A stretch of 64,000 nucleotides of DNA, from the NCBI RefSeq assembly GCF_004514475.2, contig NZ_MYFO02000002.1:62001-126000 (forward strand), read 5' to 3'. Numbering within the stretch: the stretch's first letter is position 1; every line of letters begins with the position of its first letter. The position numbers and the translations under genes were made by a program. This document shows, in pieces, positions 35,457 through 43,617 of this stretch. The DNA is from Paenibacillus athensensis (GTDB lineage: Bacteria > Bacillota > Bacilli > Paenibacillales > NBRC-103111). The notes below the pieces were generated by a model. The model ran no database searches and had not been told where the DNA came from. It worked only from the letters and a program-made list of their open reading frames with translations.

Positions 35457-36518
35457 TTACAGCGCATGGATCATGTTGATAAAATGATACGCATACACGT
35501 CGGGATGGTGCACGACCTGCACGTGTCCGAGCGCCTGCTGACGGATGGCTTGGCGCAGCTGCGCGTTCAGCATGAGCTCCTGCGCTTCGGCAGCGGCGTG
35601 GTCGATATCGCCGAGGGCGTAGTATTTGCCGGTACGGTTGTGGTCAATGGCGCTGCGCACACCGTCGGAATCGGTCGTCAGCACGGGGCACAAGCAGCTC
35701 ATCGCTTCAAGCACCGCGTATGGAGCGCCTTCCACCTTGGAGGTCACGCAGAGAAAGCCGCCGGAGTCGCCAACAACCGATAAAAAGTTCATCATGTCCG
35801 CGTGTTTCACGTTATGGAATACCTGCAGGTGCGGACCTAGTCCCAGTCGCTCGATCTGTTCGGTGAAAGCGGCTTTTTCGCTGTCTGCGGACAGCAGCGG
35901 ATCGATGAACATCCAAAGCTGCATGGCGGAAAAACGCCGGGTGAGCTTGGTGGCAATTTGCAGAGCTTCCCGCCAGTTTTTGTTGTCCTCAAGCCGTCCG
36001 ATCCAGGCCATAATCGGATAGGCCGGCGTTTCCAGCGCGCGATAGCCGAAGGCTGCGGTATCAAAGCTATTGGGAAAAGCAAAGGTGGGCACGGCCGGAT
36101 ATAATTCGGCGAGCAATTCGCCAATATGCGGCGTTTGCGGATGCAACAGCGCATCGGCGTATGAGCTGATGTAGATTTGAGCGGTGAGCAGTTCTTTGCG
36201 GGCGGTAGCTTTGGCTCCGAATCCTTGAATTTCAAAAATCAGCTTGCCGGTATAGCCGGCGGCGCGAATGCGCTGAAGCGCATAGTAGTCCGAGATGACG
36301 ATAACGGCGTCGTAGCGGCCATTTTGCAAAATCACGGACATGTCCTGCTCCTGTGACGTAATGAAGATCGGAATATCGCTTGCATTTTGCAGACCTGCTC
36401 CGCTTCGGTAGTAGAGGCAATGCCCCTGAACGCCTTGACGGCGCAAAGCGAGACAGCGCTGACGATTCAACGTTTCGACGCCGCCGCTCGGCAAGTAGTA
36501 GACGAACAACACATTCAT
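35457..36518 (-). CDS. GT4-type glycosyltransferase
   Basis: The 353-residue protein (MNVLFVYYLPSGGVETLNRQRC) has the acceptor-side glycine start. The donor half has WIGRLEDNKNWREALQIA and the EX7E-type segment VEGAPYAVLEAMSCLCPVLTTDSDG. GTAAGGAGG precedes the ATG. It is the last gene of a minus-strand operon after an epimerase and an MSVFR protein. Confidence 0.88.
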   Translation of the reverse strand: MNVLFVYYLPSGGVETLNRQRCLALRRQGVQGHCLYYRSGAGLQNASDIPIFITSQEQDMSVILQNGRYDAVIVISDYYALQRIRAAGYTGKLIFEIQGFGAKATARKELLTAQIYISSYADALLHPQTPHIGELLAELYPAVPTFAFPNSFDTAAFGYRALETPAYPIMAWIGRLEDNKNWREALQIATKLTRRFSAMQLWMFIDPLLSADSEKAAFTEQIERLGLGPHLQVFHNVKHADMMNFLSVVGDSGGFLCVTSKVEGAPYAVLEAMSCLCPVLTTDSDGVRSAIDHNRTGKYYALGDIDHAAAEAQELMLNAQLRQAIRQQALGHVQVVHHPDVYAYHFINMIHAL

Positions 36519-36530
36519 GGGGCGTCCTCC

Positions 36531-36878
36531 TTACCCGCCGATTTCAAAATCGGCGTTGGTCGCAATGGCGACGGTTTGGCCTTTTTGTTTGGCGAAAAGG
36601 AGCACACTCGCTGTTGTCGCGCATTCGACGTTCGTGACGAGCAGCAGCTCAAACGATACCGCATGAGTTGGAATATCGGCAGTCTGGTAAACGGAAAGCG
36701 GGGATGAGGCTGCTTCCAGATGAGTGAGTCCGAGGAAAAATAAACCGGTCCCGTTGAAGCCTTGAATCAGCAAATCGAAATCGTTGCTGCTGCTGTTCGT
36801 AAAGACAAGCTGCACGGCATCGATATGCGAAGAACAAAACGCTGTGTGCGGTGCGGAGGTAAAGCGGAAAACAGACAT
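36531..36878 (-). CDS. MSVFR-type small protein, second copy
   Basis: The 115-residue protein (MSVFRFTSAPHTAFCSSHID) is a paralogue of the 30950-31306 product; shared parts include the start, a QGFNGTGLFFLGLTHLEA-like centre and a late LLVTNVE. GGGAGGTGC precedes the ATG, which overlaps the epimerase stop by one base (TAATG). It is probably a small spore-surface protein. Function not known. Confidence 0.6.
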   Translation of the reverse strand: MSVFRFTSAPHTAFCSSHIDAVQLVFTNSSSNDFDLLIQGFNGTGLFFLGLTHLEAASSPLSVYQTADIPTHAVSFELLLVTNVECATTASVLLFAKQKGQTVAIATNADFEIGG

Positions 36879-37795
36879 TAAGCAAGCACCTCCCGTTCGT
36901 ATGTGCGGCGCAAGCCTTCGCCGATCGAGGTTGCCGGCTGCCAGCCAAGCAGCGCTAGGGCCAACTGGTTATCGAGGCAGCTATGGCGAATGTCGCCGGC
37001 GCGCGCCGGCAGATGTTCGACAGCCAGCGGAGTGCCGTGAATGGCGCCAAGCGCTGCGGTTAACGCATTGACCGAAGTGCTGGCCGCGGTGCTGATATGA
37101 AGCGTAGTCTGGTCGCCGCAGTCGATGGCTGCCAGGTTGGCTGTGACGATGTCCTCGACAAAAATAAAGTCGCGCGTCTGCTCGCCGTCCCCGAACACCC
37201 GCAGCGGCTGGCCGCTGAGAATCCGGCTCATGAACAGCGCCACGACGCCGCCTTCGCCCTTGGGCGTTTGTCTGGGGCCATACACATTGGCATAACGCAA
37301 AATCGTGTAAGGTAAATCATGCAGCTCGTGGAAAAGCCGAATGTGCGCTTCAGCGGCAGCTTTGGATTGGGCATAAAAAGAAATGGGTGCAACCGGATCG
37401 TTTTCAGAAAGCCGTTCACGTTCCAGATTGCCATAGACGCCGGAGGTCGAAGCGAAGATGATTTTACGCACGCCGACATGGCGGGCGGCTTCCAGGACAT
37501 GGGCCGTACCCAGCAGGTTGACGGCGGCGTCGTAAGAGGGCTCCTTGATCGAGCGCTGCACATCGGCTTGAGCAGCCAAGTGAAACACGACATCCGGACG
37601 AATGGCGGCAAAGCATCGGCGCAGCGCTTGTTCGTTGCGAATGTCCAGCTCGTGGAACGCCGCTCCAGCCGGCACATGCCGCCGCGCGCCTGTGGAAAGG
37701 TTGTCAATGACGCAAGTGTCAGCTCCACGCGCCAGCAGCGCTTCCGCCAGATGGGAGCCGATGAAGCCTGCGCCTCCCGTAACGATAGCTTTCAT
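36878..37795 (-). CDS. NAD-dependent sugar epimerase (GalE/WbpP-like)
   Basis: The 305-residue extended SDR has MKAIVTGGAGFIGSHLAEALL, VIDNLSTG, the HLAAQADVQRSI motif, ASTSGVYGN, the catalytic YAQSKAAAE, and RYANVYGPRQ. This is the UDP-glucose 4-epimerase group; the exact sugar is open. The in-frame ORF starts a little earlier, but GAGAGAGGGAAG stands before the ATG at 37795. First gene of the minus-strand operon, with a sigma-K-like promoter in front. Confidence 0.9.
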   Translation of the reverse strand: MKAIVTGGAGFIGSHLAEALLARGADTCVIDNLSTGARRHVPAGAAFHELDIRNEQALRRCFAAIRPDVVFHLAAQADVQRSIKEPSYDAAVNLLGTAHVLEAARHVGVRKIIFASTSGVYGNLERERLSENDPVAPISFYAQSKAAAEAHIRLFHELHDLPYTILRYANVYGPRQTPKGEGGVVALFMSRILSGQPLRVFGDGEQTRDFIFVEDIVTANLAAIDCGDQTTLHISTAASTSVNALTAALGAIHGTPLAVEHLPARAGDIRHSCLDNQLALALLGWQPATSIGEGLRRTYEREVLA

Positions 37796-37833
37796 AGACA
37801 GCTTCCCTCTCTCTTGTAGTTGGATCATCTCTT

Positions 37834-37861
37834 TATCCTACGTCGCGACGGGGAGAGGCGT
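37834..37861 (-). promoter_or_regulatory. Sigma-K-like promoter
   Basis: On the minus strand AC (37861-37860), 17 bases, then CGTAGGATA (37842-37834), one mismatch from CATANNNTA. Transcription would start about 32 bases before the epimerase ATG. Confidence 0.4.
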
Positions 37862-38094
37862 ACAAGACATCTATCCTGTGGACGACCGGAGCTGGCAGAG
37901 ATTTTTGCAACGGCGCGCACGGAAGCGGGTAGCAAGGCGTCGACGATTGCGGAGGCAGTCGGGATAGCTGTTTTGCGGCTGGAGTAGCGTGGCGGGGAGG
38001 AACGCGGCGCCGAGTCGGCCTATGTTTTTTGCAAGGGCGTAACTGCCCGTTTTTTCCAGTTCCGGCGTTTGCCCTGTCCTGATGCGCGTTTGTA

Positions 38095-38103
38095 CATATG
38101 ATA
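38095..38103 (+). promoter_or_regulatory. Sigma-K-like -10 box
   Basis: CATATGATA fits CATANNNTA exactly. The -35 position shows GT rather than AC, so support is partial. It lies 20 bases before the first ATG of the next gene. Confidence 0.35.
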
Positions 38104-38123
38104 GATGGAGCAGGCAATCTGTC

Positions 38124-38942
38124 ATGGAACAGGAGTGGAAACCCTTGAGCAAACAGCGTGTCCGGTTCAATGCGGGGCGTCGGCCCGGTTTGCCCGCCTC
38201 TGCTCCGAATGGGGCTCCCCGCGTGTCTGTTATCATTCCTGTATTGAACGAAGCCCGCACGCTGGCACGGGTCATTCGTCAAGCGCAACGCGTTCATCCG
38301 CGGACGGAAGTGGTGGTCGTGGCCAACGGTTCAACCGACGGCAGTCCGGCTATCGCTGCCCGGGCGGGAGCCCGGGTGCTGACATTTGAGCGCCCGCTCG
38401 GTCATGATGTCGGGCGCAGCATAGGCGCGCTGGAGGCGCGCGGCGAGGTGTTGTTGTTTATCGACGGGGATTTTATCGTTCCGGCGGCGGAGCTGTCTCC
38501 GCTAGTGCGAGCCGTGGAGTCGGGCGTTGATGTGGCGCTGAACAGCTACAGCGGCTTGACGAGCGTTCGCGATGCGCATCGCGTCGTGCTCGTCAAGCAT
38601 GCGCTGAATGCGCTGATGGGGCGGCCGGATTTGCGCGGGGCGTCGTTGACGGCGATTCCGCACGCGATCAGCCGTCGGGCGCTGGAGGCGATTGGCGCAG
38701 AGGCGCTCGCTGTGCCGCCGCTGGCGCAAGCGATGGCGCAGCAGCTTGGCTTGCGGGTGGAAACCGTTCGGCTGATCAATGTCCGCGCACGCAATCCGGT
38801 GCGGCGCATCAGCCGGGGCCGGGACCCGGTCGGCGATTTGATCATCGGCGACCACCTGGAAGCGCTGCATTGGCTTATGCAGCGGCTCGGCGGGCGTCTG
38901 CACGGGCAGGACCCGATCCGAAGCAGAGATACAATGGGGTGA
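38124..38942 (+). CDS. GT2-type glycosyltransferase
   Basis: The 272-residue enzyme has [29 protein letters not shown], the [25 protein letters not shown] segment with its DxD, and a C-terminal DHLEALHWL. It is closely similar to the GT domain of the next gene (GHDVGRAIGAKL, DHAEAIELAM), so the two are tandem paralogues. The start is uncertain: the ATG at 38124 has a weak ribosome site, while a TTG at 38145 has AGGAGTGG. Confidence 0.88.
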   Translation: MEQEWKPLSKQRVRFNAGRRPGLPASAPNGAPRVSVIIPVLNEARTLARVIRQAQRVHPRTEVVVVANGSTDGSPAIAARAGARVLTFERPLGHDVGRSIGALEARGEVLLFIDGDFIVPAAELSPLVRAVESGVDVALNSYSGLTSVRDAHRVVLVKHALNALMGRPDLRGASLTAIPHAISRRALEAIGAEALAVPPLAQAMAQQLGLRVETVRLINVRARNPVRRISRGRDPVGDLIIGDHLEALHWLMQRLGGRLHGQDPIRSRDTMG

Positions 38943-38948
38943 TATTAC

Positions 38949-40865
38949 GTGTTGCACATAATAAAAGGAACACCTTTGTTGAAGCTGGGTGGGCCGTCGG
39001 TAAAAAGTGGCGGTTCGTCCAGGCACGGCGCAGCGCGCGAAGCGCGGTCGGGCGGCACACCGGCAAAGCGCGAGCCGGCGGGAGGCGCCGGGAGGGAGCG
39101 CCGCGCATCGGTGGCGGAGCGCGAGCCGGCGGGAGGCGCCGCGAAGGAGCGCCGTGCGTCGGGGGCGGAGCGCGAGTCGGCGGGAGGCGCCGGGAGGGAG
39201 CGCCGCGCATCGGCGGCGGAGCGCGAGTCGGCGGGAGGCGCCGGGAGGGAGCGCCGCGCGTCGGGGGCGGAGCGCGAGCCGGCGGGAGGCGCCGCGAAGG
39301 AGCGCCGTGCGTCGGCGGCGGAGCGCGAGTCGGCGGGAGGCGCCGCGAGGGAGCGACGCGCATCGGCGGCGGAGCGCGAGCCTGCGGGAGGCGCCGGGAG
39401 GGAGCGCCGTGCATCGGTGGCGGAGCGCGAGCCGGCGGGAGGCGCCGGGAGGGAGCGACGCGCATCGGGGGCGGAGCGCGAGTCGGCGGGAGGCGCCGCG
39501 AAGGAGCGCCGCGCGTCGGGGGCGGAGCGCGAGCCGGCGCGCCCGCTGCGCGAAGCGGAGGCGTCCGTGAGCGGCCGCCCCGCCCCGCCGCCCGCGCCCC
39601 CGCGCCCCCGCGCCGCTGCTAGGCTGCGCCCTGCCCGCCCGCGTCCCGCGGCGAAGGCGCCGCCCGCGCGCCCTGCCGCCGCCCGCGCCCGCGCCCCCGC
39701 CGCCGCGTCTGCGCCCGCCGCCGCGCCGCCGCTGCCGCGCGCCAAACGTTGCGCCGCCGCCCCCGCGCCGCGCCCTGCGGCTGCACCCGGCCGCGCCGTC
39801 CGGCCGCAGCCGCGCCCGACCCGCGCGCGCCAGCCCGCGCGGCCCAACCCCCGCCGCCGGCGTCTGACCGCCGGCGAAGCGCATTGGCGCGCGTGGGGCC
39901 AGCGCGCCGGCCGCGCCGACGCTGCGCTTCATCCCATCGCCGGCGCGCCGAATTACCGCAAAGCGCTCAATGCGCTTTGGCAGCCGCATAGCCGGGCCCT
40001 TCCGCCCGGCTTGAGCGCGAGCGCCTGTTACGCCGCCGCTCAAGGCTATGCCGCCGGCTATGGCCAGGCGTCCGGGCTGGGCGCCGCCGACTGGGTGCTG
40101 CTGCCGACAGAGCGCACGATTGCAGCAGTTGTCTGCGCCATGAATGAGGAAGCGACCATTGCCGGCGTGCTTAGAGAGCTGCAGCGGCTGCCGCTTGACG
40201 AGCTGTACGTCATCGTCAACGGCTCGCGCGACCGCACGTTGGAGCGCGTTCGGCAATGTCCCGACGCCATAGTGGCGTATTACCCCGAAGCATTGGGTCA
40301 CGATGTGGGCCGGGCCATTGGCGCCAAGCTGTCGAGCGCTGACATCGTCTTGTTTGTCGACGGCGATTTCGTTGTCCCGGCCGAGCGGCTTGCGCCATTC
40401 ATTACTGCAGTCAGTAACGGCATGGATGTGGCGCTGAACAATATCACACCGTATTTGCCGCCGTTCTCGCGCTGGGATCAGGTGACCACGATGAAAAGAT
40501 TTCTCAACGTCACAATGGGCCGGCCGGAGCTGAAAGCCAACTCGCTCACGGCTGTCCCTCATGCACTATCGCGCGCTGCGATTGAGCGGATCGGCTACCG
40601 CGAGCTGATGGTGCCGCCCAAAGCACAGGTTCGCGCCATGCTCGGCGGCTTGCAGATCGGCGCGCCTGCCGGCGTTAACGTCATTGCCGCCAATCGGCAG
40701 CGCGGCACCAATCGCGGGCGGCTTAATCCCGTCTCGCGTCTGATTATTGGCGATCATGCCGAAGCGATCGAGCTGGCGATGGCCGAACGCGGCGAACGGG
40801 TATCGTTCCCCGACACGATGCGGCAGCGAAAAATGATTCGAAAGGGGGAAGGCGCATGCCGCTGA
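38949..40865 (+). CDS. GT2-type glycosyltransferase with long basic repeat N-terminus
   Basis: The 638-codon ORF starts at a GTG 6 bases after GGGGTGA. Residues 40-193 are nine 17-residue repeats (EREPAGGAGRERRAS plus two residues). Then follow about 110 residues rich in Pro, Ala and Arg, a stretch with GYAAGYGQASGLG, and from about residue 388 a GT2 domain: VVCAMNEEATIAGVLREL, VIVNGSRDRT and VLFVDGDFVVPAERL. The GT domain is a paralogue of the previous gene. Whether the whole low-complexity part is made is not certain; no better start with a ribosome site was found downstream. Confidence 0.75.
   Translation: MLHIIKGTPLLKLGGPSVKSGGSSRHGAAREARSGGTPAKREPAGGAGRERRASVAEREPAGGAAKERRASGAERESAGGAGRERRASAAERESAGGAGRERRASGAEREPAGGAAKERRASAAERESAGGAARERRASAAEREPAGGAGRERRASVAEREPAGGAGRERRASGAERESAGGAAKERRASGAEREPARPLREAEASVSGRPAPPPAPPRPRAAARLRPARPRPAAKAPPARPAAARARAPAAASAPAAAPPLPRAKRCAAAPAPRPAAAPGRAVRPQPRPTRARQPARPNPRRRRLTAGEAHWRAWGQRAGRADAALHPIAGAPNYRKALNALWQPHSRALPPGLSASACYAAAQGYAAGYGQASGLGAADWVLLPTERTIAAVVCAMNEEATIAGVLRELQRLPLDELYVIVNGSRDRTLERVRQCPDAIVAYYPEALGHDVGRAIGAKLSSADIVLFVDGDFVVPAERLAPFITAVSNGMDVALNNITPYLPPFSRWDQVTTMKRFLNVTMGRPELKANSLTAVPHALSRAAIERIGYRELMVPPKAQVRAMLGGLQIGAPAGVNVIAANRQRGTNRGRLNPVSRLIIGDHAEAIELAMAERGERVSFPDTMRQRKMIRKGEGACR
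39070..39540 (+). repeat. 51-bp minisatellite, nine full copies
   Basis: Units begin at 39070, 39121, 39172, 39223, 39274, 39325, 39376, 39427 and 39478, with a partial tenth at 39529. Each starts GCGAGCCGGCGGGAGGCGCC or a one-base variant. The unit is 17 codons, so copy-number change keeps the frame. Each copy ends in an RRAS tetrapeptide. Confidence 0.97.
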
Positions 40866-41584
40866 CGAGCATCATCATCCCGAATTTTAACGGACTCGGG
40901 CTGCTGCGCGATTGTGTGGCGTCGATTCGGCGGCACACCTCGTTACCCTATGAAATCATTGTTGTCGACAACGGCTCCAAGGACGGCTCGCTGGACTATT
41001 GCGCCCGCGAGCGGCTGAAGGTCGTCTCGCTGCCTTACAATCGCGGATTTCCCGCCGCTTGTAATTTAGGCCTGAAGCTGGCCACCGGCGATGATTTGAT
41101 GCTGCTGAATAACGATACGCAAGCGACGCCGAACTGGCTGGATAATATGCAGCGCTGCTTGCATAGCGCCGATGATATCGGCATGGTCGGTCCAATGACC
41201 AACTATGCCAGTGGCAAGCAGCAAATTGCTGAGCCTTTTACCACCATCGCCGACTTTGCTGCCCGCTACAACAACCCGGATCCCGGTAAATGGCAGGAAA
41301 CGGCGCGACTTGTCGGCATCTGTCTATTGTTTCGCCGCGAGCTGACCGAGCAGCTTGGCTTGCTCGACGAGCGCTTCGGTCAAGGGCATTTTGAAGACGA
41401 CGACCTCTGCTACCGCACGCGGCTTAGCGGACGCCGTTTGATGATGGCTGGCGACGTCTTTCTTTTTCATCACGGCAGCAGCAGCTTCAAAAAAGAAGCG
41501 CGAGATATCGTTCAGGAGCTGCTGCGGCGCAACCGCCAGCTTTTTATCGACAAATGGGGCGTCGACCCGCACAGCTTTATCTAA
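40856..41584 (+). CDS. GT2-type glycosyltransferase
   Basis: The 242-residue family 2 enzyme (rhamnosyltransferase-like group) has TSIIIPNFNGLGLLRDCVASI, VVDNGSKDGS, LPYNRGFPAACNLGL, the LLNNDTQ DxD region, GICLLFRREL and HFEDDDLCYR. It overlaps the previous gene by 10 bases, with AAAGGGGGAAGG as ribosome site. The first small helical gene follows after 92 bases. Confidence 0.92.
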   Translation: MPLTSIIIPNFNGLGLLRDCVASIRRHTSLPYEIIVVDNGSKDGSLDYCARERLKVVSLPYNRGFPAACNLGLKLATGDDLMLLNNDTQATPNWLDNMQRCLHSADDIGMVGPMTNYASGKQQIAEPFTTIADFAARYNNPDPGKWQETARLVGICLLFRRELTEQLGLLDERFGQGHFEDDDLCYRTRLSGRRLMMAGDVFLFHHGSSSFKKEARDIVQELLRRNRQLFIDKWGVDPHSFI

Positions 41585-41613
41585 TTCGCAAAAGGATCGG
41601 CTGAAGCCGTGTC

Positions 41614-41641
41614 ACCCCTTGACGCCCCCCTGCATACGCTG
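41614..41641 (+). promoter_or_regulatory. Sigma-K-like promoter
   Basis: AC (41614-41615), 17 bases, then CATACGCTG (41633-41641), one mismatch from CATANNNTA. It would start a transcript about 29 bases before the first of three small helical genes. Confidence 0.4.
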
Positions 41642-41676
41642 AAGTAAAAAAATGGAAGGTGCGGAGGGCAAACAAC

Positions 41677-41967
41677 ATGGAGCAAAAAATTACAGCGATC
41701 GTTGCCCATATTGCGGCTACGCATCGCGAGATGTCGCGGATTTTGCAAGCGAAACGGCAGGTCGCCGCGCAAATGTCGGCGGTAACCCGGGAGATTCCCG
41801 ATTCGCATCCGCAATTTGAAGGCGTGGAGGCGCTGCAGGAGCAGTCGCTGCAGTTGACGCGCGGCGTAACAGCCTATTTGAACAGCCTTGCCGATCTCGT
41901 TGATGCGATTGCTCAACAGACGGAGGTCGTGATGAAGGAAATGAACGGCAGCGATGCCGAAGAATAG
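41677..41967 (+). CDS. Small helical protein, first of three paralogues
   Basis: The 96-residue, all-helical protein starts after GGAGGGC (MEQKITAIVAHIAATHREMSRILQAK). It shares with the next two products the pattern I-x2-H-x5-x-SRI-x-AK/ES-x-A-x-A near the N-terminus. No signal peptide or enzyme motif. Likely a coiled or bundled structural protein of the spore surface; the role is unknown. Confidence 0.6.
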   Translation: MEQKITAIVAHIAATHREMSRILQAKRQVAAQMSAVTREIPDSHPQFEGVEALQEQSLQLTRGVTAYLNSLADLVDAIAQQTEVVMKEMNGSDAEE

Positions 41968-41978
41968 AGGGAAGCGAT

Positions 41979-42311
41979 GTGAATCGTGAAGATATTTGGC
42001 TGCATATGCTCGACTCCACGGCTAAGCTGCAGCATGAAATTGCGTTGATTTTGGAGGCAAAGGCGCAGGAAGCGGAAAAATCCCGCAGTTGGGTCTGTCA
42101 TCATCTGACCTCGGCCAACGTGCCGGGGCACGACAATCAAATGAAAACCAGCGTGGAAGTAAACGAGCAAATCATTGAACTGATCGATGGCCTCACCAAG
42201 CTGGAAAGCGCATTGAACCGCCAACTGCAAGCACTGCTTGGGGCCAAGGAGGATGACGGCGGCGGGAGCGGCTTTGGCGATATGATGAGCTTCGGGAGTG
42301 AACGGGGATGA
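41979..42311 (+). CDS. Small helical protein, second of three paralogues
   Basis: The 110-residue protein starts at GTG (GAGGGAAGC upstream), reading VNREDIWLHMLDSTAKLQHE, then ILEAKAQEAEKS. It ends in an acidic and Gly-rich tail (AKEDDGGGSGFGDMMSFGSERG). The stop overlaps the next start by ATGA. Helical pattern as in its neighbours. Confidence 0.6.
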   Translation: MNREDIWLHMLDSTAKLQHEIALILEAKAQEAEKSRSWVCHHLTSANVPGHDNQMKTSVEVNEQIIELIDGLTKLESALNRQLQALLGAKEDDGGGSGFGDMMSFGSERG

Positions 42312-42607
42312 TGCGGGAGCGCGTAACAACTCGTGAACACATTGAGCTGCATTTGCTAACCTCGCTTGCCCGCAGTCAGCGGGCGCTAAGCCGGATCGTT
42401 GAGTCGGTCGCCGACCAGGCGGCAGCCTCCGACCGGATTGCGAAGGAAATTGCCGGACATCTTGAAGCGCTTTGTCGCTATCAAGGAGCGATGATAACCA
42501 AGTTTATCGGCAAACGTCCCGTTCGGCGGCGTTCTGCATTTCCTGCTCCGCCCTGGTTGAATCCGTTGTCTGGCGTGGCGGCGAGTCGACAATTTCCTAG
42601 GAAATAA
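42308..42607 (+). CDS. Small helical protein, third of three paralogues
   Basis: The 99-residue protein (MMRERVTTREHIELHLLTSLA) has SRIVESVADQAAASDRIAKEI in the paralogous position and a basic, Pro-containing end. It is translationally coupled to the gene before it. The tandem trio probably arose by duplication. Confidence 0.6.
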   Translation: MMRERVTTREHIELHLLTSLARSQRALSRIVESVADQAAASDRIAKEIAGHLEALCRYQGAMITKFIGKRPVRRRSAFPAPPWLNPLSGVAASRQFPRK

Positions 42608-42908
42608 GTCGAACGCCATGTTAACATGGCTCATATAGCTGACGTAAAAAAAGTACAACGCTGCACTCGACGGCTTGGTCGAGTTTGCGGCTGACTTGCT
42701 GCTGCGGCGCTGCCGGAATCCAGGCGCTGCAGCGCAGTCTCACGTCGCGAGCGAGGCGGTACTCGCCACAACGTCATGGATAGGCTGCAAAATATTAGGG
42801 CTTTCACCGAGCACACCTGCGGGCCGCGAATGCCGTTTGCTTTCGTCATCGTAGCGAAACAATTGTGGCGGACAAGCCCATAGATCAATAAATAGAGGAG
42901 AGTCGAGC
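42608..42908 (+). other. Gene-free stretch with a 16-bp palindrome
   Basis: No convincing gene. A perfect palindrome, GCCATGTTAACATGGC, lies at 42615-42630 just after the stop of the helical trio. The rest is GC-rich, with several short inverted repeats, and resembles decayed sequence. AGAGGAGAG before 42909 is the ribosome site of the next, broken gene. Confidence 0.5.
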
Positions 42909-43216
42909 ATGATCTCATACAAAAAGTTGGTAAGCTTGCTGCTTGCTATCGGCTTGAGCCTGACAGGCTGCTCGAACGCTGAGCATAAGCTCAATCGGCA
43001 AGATCTTGCTTTTTGCAAAAGGGGATGAATATGGCTGATGTAGTTGCTGCTATCGAGCGTCCCTATCGGGATGTTGGATCGGGACTGTACATACTCGAAT
43101 ATCAACTTGAAGATGGGGGAGCGAGGCTTCATTTTGATGCCAATCGCAAGCTGGATGGATGGGAGTTCATTCCCCTGAGAACAACCCGTAATCATTCCTT
43201 GGGACCTGTTGGTTGA
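42909..43216 (+). pseudogene. Frameshifted small lipoprotein gene
   Basis: The first frame gives MISYKKLVSLLLAIGLSLTGC, a clear lipoprotein signal with LTGC lipobox, then stops at 43026-43028 after 39 codons. A second frame, offset by one base and open to 43216, continues with KGMNMADVVAAIERPYRDVGSG and LHFDANRKLDGWEF, which reads like the body of a BamE-like lipoprotein. The switch falls near CTTTTTGCAAAAG (about 43008-43020). A frameshift mutation or sequencing error is most likely. Confidence 0.6.
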
Positions 43217-43500
43217 ATGGCGTTCGATGGATGGAGAATCGCTGAGCTAGGTTCAATCAGGTATGGCGAGTGACCAGCCACCGGGCTGAAGGCATGTTGA
43301 TATATGAGGTCAGGAGCCTTTCGCTGCTTTCAATTCGTCAACTGGCGTGACGAAGACGATGCGTTGCTAGAAGTTATCGCTGCGGAATGCGTGTTTGAAG
43401 CGTAAGAGAAATACCGATTATGGCAGGTTTTTCAAAAAAATGCACACTGAATACCTATCAGCTGCGCATTTTCCGCTACAGCCTTGCGTATTCAGGCATA
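43217..43500 (+). other. Decayed coding remnants
   Basis: No intact gene. A 33-codon ORF at 43304-43405 ending in NWRDEDDALLEVIAAECVFEA looks like the tail of a lost protein. Composition is lower in GC than the island, as is the frameshifted gene before it. Confidence 0.35.
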
Positions 43501-43509
43501 TTTGTCCAA

Positions 43510-43536
43510 ACCATTCCTGCTTGACCACATATACTA
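43510..43536 (+). promoter_or_regulatory. Sigma-K-like promoter
   Basis: AC (43510-43511), 16 bases, then CATATACTA (43528-43536), an exact match to the known pattern. It lies 82 bases before the next ATG. Confidence 0.55.
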
Positions 43537-43617
43537 CGAGTGAAGTAACAAATAAACTCCACTTAACAGCGCTTTTTGATCCTGAATTTGTTGCCATTTG
43601 TGAAGGAGGTAGATAGG

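Noticed and set aside
34440-35460. Insertion sequence around the Rpn-family gene
   Set aside because: No terminal inverted repeats or target duplications are visible, and the gene has normal expression signals.
38949-39991. Separate repeat protein gene upstream of the GT2 domain
   Set aside because: The frame runs without interruption into the GT2 domain, and I found no stop or new ribosome site between them.
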